A stretch of DNA of 64,000 bases. It comes from Planctomycetota bacterium. Lineage in GTDB: Bacteria; Planctomycetota; B15-G4; SIAN01. Of the stretch, positions 63,430-64,000 are shown in pieces; position 1 is the first letter of the stretch; each line of letters starts with the position of its first letter. A program made the position numbers and the translations under genes. The stretch is taken from positions 992,001 to 1,056,000 of the forward strand of contig JANQQL010000033.1 of NCBI GenBank assembly GCA_028289345.1, read 5' to 3'. The notes beneath the pieces are model-generated. The model was not told the DNA's origin. It searched no databases and was given only the letters and a program-made list of their open reading frames with translations.

Positions 63430-64000
63430 GGATTCAGCGAGCCGGAAGGCCGAGCAACGATCAAGACGTAGCGCATGGTGTCCGCGGCGTAGAGTTGTTC
63501 CAACGCCATCCCCCCCGCAAACGCGTCCAGAATGCGCCGGCCGGCACGGGAAGGCGTCCATCGTTTCCAGCGTTCGATGCGCTCCGAGGAGCGAGTCAGC
63601 GGTTCCGGGTCACCATGGGGCACCTGCGCCGTCAAATCGATTTCCTCCATGACTTCCAGAGAAGCTCCTGCCAACGCCCGGTGGTAATCCTCCCGAGTGT
63701 GCAGGCTCTGAGTACTCCAAGCCTGGAGAAGCTGTCGAGCTTCCGGCCTTTGCCGAACCTGAGAATCCGTGGCCATGTCTTCCAACAACATCAGGGTGGA
63801 TCCCGCCGTCATTGAGCGCCGCAGGTTGGTCATGGTATGCGAGATCTCGGGAGCGTGAAACAAGGACTCGACGGAAACCACCACGTCGTAGTGGCCATCG
63901 ATCGGCTGGTCATAACTTTGAGTGCGAAAATCGCAGCGGTCGGCCAGCCCGAGTTGTCGAGCCTGCTCGTTTGCCCGGGCAAGTTGATAACCCGACAGGG
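63426..64000 (-). CDS. SAM-dependent methyltransferase, partial
   Basis: The frame is open through the right edge, so the listed ORF start (63884) is internal. The visible part is SGYQLARANEQARQLGLADRC, the acidic-strand end YDQPIDGHYDVVVSVESLFHAPEI and then a helical C-terminal portion. This fits a class I methyltransferase of the UbiE/sterol- or tocopherol-type group, with the SAM-binding GxGxG region outside the window. It overlaps the downstream LtaS-like gene by 4 nt, suggesting joint expression. Confidence 0.82.
   Translation of the reverse strand, partial: LSGYQLARANEQARQLGLADRCDFRTQSYDQPIDGHYDVVVSVESLFHAPEISHTMTNLRRSMTAGSTLMLLEDMATDSQVRQRPEARQLLQAWSTQSLHTREDYHRALAGASLEVMEEIDLTAQVPHGDPEPLTRSSERIERWKRWTPSRAGRRILDAFAGGMALEQLYAADTMRYVLIVARPSGSLNP

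Overview
The window is a GC-rich, densely coded bacterial chromosome segment with 43 supported protein genes. No rRNA, tRNA, CRISPR array, phage or insertion sequence was recognised. The gene families point to Planctomycetota: FG-GAP and CRTAC1 beta-propellers, a PVC-type membrane-bound dehydrogenase fused to HEAT repeats and a haem domain, a DUF1573 protein, several sulfatase/alkaline-phosphatase-fold enzymes, and secreted proteins with a recurrent Gly/Cys-containing C-terminal domain. Placement below phylum is not possible from the sequence alone.

Layout. 1-4784: two secreted FG-GAP proteins on the minus strand. The first runs off the left edge and is absent from the ORF track. 5124-10460: small plus-strand genes (DUF2200, GrpB family, two membrane proteins, a WapI/DUF6228-like protein, SRPBCC, GNAT, a secreted protein). 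10545-14474: a GT39-type membrane glycosyltransferase and a DUF1573 protein, separated by 0.7 kb of non-coding DNA carrying a 102-bp tandem repeat built around a short palindrome. 14624-25960: mostly exported proteins on the plus strand (msrA coupled to a CRTAC1 protein, a beta-helix protein, a frameshifted 3-TM protein, a lysyl-endopeptidase-like protease, an unknown secreted protein, a sulfatase).

26130-37563 (minus strand) is the most striking region. Eleven genes, most joined by 1-4 nt ATGA/GTGA/TGATG overlaps, read in order: cysteine desulfurase, GcvH-like lipoyl carrier, CobW/G3E GTPase with a CxCC motif, small HdrA-like Cys protein, 2[4Fe-4S] ferredoxin with a novel N-terminus, radical SAM enzyme, DUF116-polyprenyl diphosphate synthase fusion, single-barrel prenyltransferase-like protein, DxDD class II terpene cyclase, REC-like/DUF3052 protein, amidohydrolase. 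My reading is a terpenoid pathway with a built-in Fe-S, sulfur or lipoyl radical-chemistry module. The families are recognisable; the combination and the product are inference.

37876-54294: PVC dehydrogenase, a two-gene histidine kinase/REC-kinase unit, a sulfatase-fold lipoprotein with Thr at the nucleophile site, a NosD-like beta-helix protein with a likely C-terminal frameshift, the Prc tail protease, an EAL-HDOD protein, a flippase-like membrane protein and a di-haem oxidoreductase. 54821-58299: a four-gene Mla/MCE lipid-transport operon (STAS-MlaE fusion, MlaF-type ATPase, MCE protein, PqiC-like lipoprotein). 58744-64000: a large penicillin-acylase-family hydrolase with a lower third-position GC than its neighbours, then an LtaS-like phosphotransferase coupled to a methyltransferase that is cut by the right edge.

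Reading frames, motifs and overlaps were read directly from the sequence. Family names come from motif recognition without database searches. Start codons were chosen by ribosome-binding site, signal peptide and domain start, so several differ from the longest ORF in the track.
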